A DNA stretch of 8,596 nucleotides from Verrucomicrobiota bacterium (lineage in GTDB: Bacteria > Verrucomicrobiota > Verrucomicrobiia > Opitutales > Opitutaceae), in contig JAUPWC010000662.1 of NCBI GenBank assembly GCA_030916665.1, positions 1 through 8,596 of the forward strand. Direction: 5' to 3'. The notes under the pieces are model-generated. The model searched no databases and was not told the DNA's origin. It worked only from the letters and a program-made list of their open reading frames with translations. How positions within the stretch are numbered: the stretch's first letter is position 1; each line of letters opens with the position of its first letter. This document shows, in pieces, positions 6,273 to 8,596 of the stretch. The position numbers were made by a program, and so were the translations under genes.

Positions 6273-7646
<1,374 letters not shown>

Positions 7647-7701
7647 CAGTGGTGCGGAAAATAAATAGCCCTTTCGGGACGGACGGTTCTACTTACCTCC
7701 C
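7647..7701. promoter_or_regulatory. Divergent intergenic region between the response regulator and protease genes
   Basis: These 55 bp separate two divergent start codons and must hold at least part of both promoters. There is an AT-rich patch (ggaaaataaatag, about 7656-7668) that could serve as a -10 region for the minus-strand regulator, but I see no well-spaced -35 box and no sigma-54 element. Neither start has a Shine-Dalgarno sequence. The assignment as a promoter region is from gene orientation only. Confidence 0.4.
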
Positions 7702-8490
7702 ATGATTGGCTGGTCAATTAACTTGTTTCGCCTCTTCGGCATCCAGCTCGCGATCCACGTGAGCTTCTTGCTGTTGCTGGCCTATTACGCCTGGATCGGG
7801 TGGCAGGAAGGGCGCTTCATCGGCATGGTCTGGAGCGTCGGATTCATCACGCTGTTTTTCGCCTGCGTGGTGCTGCACGAGTTCGGGCACTCGCTCACGG
7901 CGCGGCGCTACGGCGTGCGGGTGCCGCGCATCCTGCTCCTGCCCATCGGCGGCATGGCCGAGATGGACCAGATCCCGCGCCGCCCCTCCGCCGAGCTGCT
8001 CATCACCATCGCCGGTCCGGCCGTGAACTTCGTGATCGCTGCGATGGTGATCCCGTTTGTGTGGCGCGAGATGCTGGGGCTGGACCCGTTCGAGTCCTAC
8101 TCGACGACCGACACCCTTGCCCATCTCGGCTGGGCCAACCTGGTCATGGGCACCTTCAACCTGCTGCCAGTGTTCCCCATGGACGGCGGCCGCATCTTCC
8201 GGGCCGTGCTCGCCTGCTACCTGCCCTACCTCCGCGCCACCTGGTGGGCGGTCACGGTCGGACGCACGCTGGCGCTGGTCTTCGCCGGACTGGCGCTGTT
8301 CTACTTCGACAACGTGATGGCCGCCGTTCTGTTCGTTTTCATCTTCATGGCGGCAGGCGCGGAATATCGCTTGCTGCTCCGACGCGAGCAGGAAGCTGCC
8401 TACTGGGCCGAGGTGGCGCGGCGCGTCGCGGTCGTCCCATCGCCCAAGGAGTGCCCCGAACCTCCGTTGCTACAGCACGGACCGAATTGA
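7702..8490 (+). CDS. Site-2 protease (M50 family) intramembrane metalloprotease
   Basis: A polytopic membrane protein of 262 residues. The first zinc-binding motif HEFGH is at 59-63 within a hydrophobic helix (VVLHEFGHSLTARRYG). The second family motif NLLPVFPMDGG is at 153-163 and supplies the third zinc ligand, Asp161. Hydrophobic segments occur near 14-32, 44-60, 98-120, 143-160 and 185-218. These features place it in the SpoIVFB/Rip3-like group, which cuts membrane-anchored substrates such as anti-sigma factors within the bilayer. Many relatives carry CBS domains after the membrane part. Here only a roughly 40-residue charged tail follows, so it is a short form. There is no PDZ domain, unlike RseP. 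It starts 55 bp from the divergent sigma-54 regulator and ends before a strong hairpin. The substrate is unknown. The start ATG fits homologues' length; no Shine-Dalgarno sequence is seen. Confidence 0.94.
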   Translation: MIGWSINLFRLFGIQLAIHVSFLLLLAYYAWIGWQEGRFIGMVWSVGFITLFFACVVLHEFGHSLTARRYGVRVPRILLLPIGGMAEMDQIPRRPSAELLITIAGPAVNFVIAAMVIPFVWREMLGLDPFESYSTTDTLAHLGWANLVMGTFNLLPVFPMDGGRIFRAVLACYLPYLRATWWAVTVGRTLALVFAGLALFYFDNVMAAVLFVFIFMAAGAEYRLLLRREQEAAYWAEVARRVAVVPSPKECPEPPLLQHGPN

Positions 8491-8515
8491 TGGGCGCACC
8501 ATTGTCCCGAAAAAC

Positions 8516-8545
8516 AGAAAGCCACCCCGGAAGGTGGCTTTCTTA
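8516..8545 (+). terminator. Intrinsic terminator after the site-2 protease gene
   Basis: A perfect 11-bp stem (8516-8526 with 8533-8543) encloses a 6-base loop, 25 bases past the stop codon of the protease gene. The 3' arm ends in a T-rich run (tttctt, 8539-8544). On the opposite strand the same hairpin is followed by a run of Ts (8514-8510 read backwards), so it may stop transcripts from either side. Confidence 0.8.
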
Positions 8546-8596
8546 AAGTGGTGGACCCTAGCGGGGCCTACCTTTTCCCTATGAAGGCCACCTACG

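Noticed and set aside
8581..8596. ATG AAG GCC ACC TAC as the start of a further plus-strand gene
   Set aside because: Only five codons are visible before the window ends, with no Shine-Dalgarno sequence or promoter support. It may be real but cannot be judged here.

Overview
This window is GC-rich DNA packed with genes. It most likely comes from the chromosome of a Verrucomicrobiota bacterium, with an Opitutales-type organism as the best guess. That guess is inference. It rests on the mix of genes (an exported sugar-isomerase-like TIM barrel, CrtI-like FAD enzymes next to a stand-alone ketosynthase and ACP), on start codons with no Shine-Dalgarno sequence, and on a GTAG-headed REP-type repeat of a kind I associate with that group. 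There is no rRNA or other marker gene here to prove it.

Layout. Positions 1-5041, all on the minus strand, read like one operon. In transcription order the genes are a FabF-like ketosynthase (5041-3803), an acyl carrier protein (3788-3534), a paired-palindrome repeat (3436-3511), a CrtI/RetSat-like FAD oxidoreductase (3424-2000), an exported xylose-isomerase-like TIM-barrel protein (1975-1118), a strong hairpin with a T5 run (1076-1102), and a second CrtI-like FAD oxidoreductase (1074 to beyond position 1). This looks like the start of a type II fatty-acid or polyene-like biosynthetic cluster that continues off the left edge. A 68-bp divergent region separates it from galE on the plus strand (5110-6105) and contains a sequence resembling a sigma-54 promoter. 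galE converges on a sigma-54-dependent response regulator (7646-6273). The 167 bp between them hold a 29-bp imperfect inverted repeat and two more hairpins. The regulator is divergent from a site-2 protease (7702-8490), which is followed by a good intrinsic terminator.

How the genes may work together. The ketosynthase and ACP would build an acyl chain, and the two flavoproteins could desaturate, saturate or isomerise it. The ketosynthase keeps Cys-His-His but has a changed gating loop, which suggests an unusual substrate. Reductase, dehydratase, acyltransferase and export genes are not visible and would have to lie to the left. galE supplies UDP-galactose-type sugars and probably serves cell-envelope glycans. 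The response regulator and the membrane protease form a separate signalling neighbourhood. The regulator has no recognisable Fis-type DNA-binding domain.

The points most worth a second look are the ketosynthase/ACP/dual-flavoprotein cluster, the REPIN-like element inside it, the hairpin sitting on the start of the leftmost gene, and the activator with no HTH.
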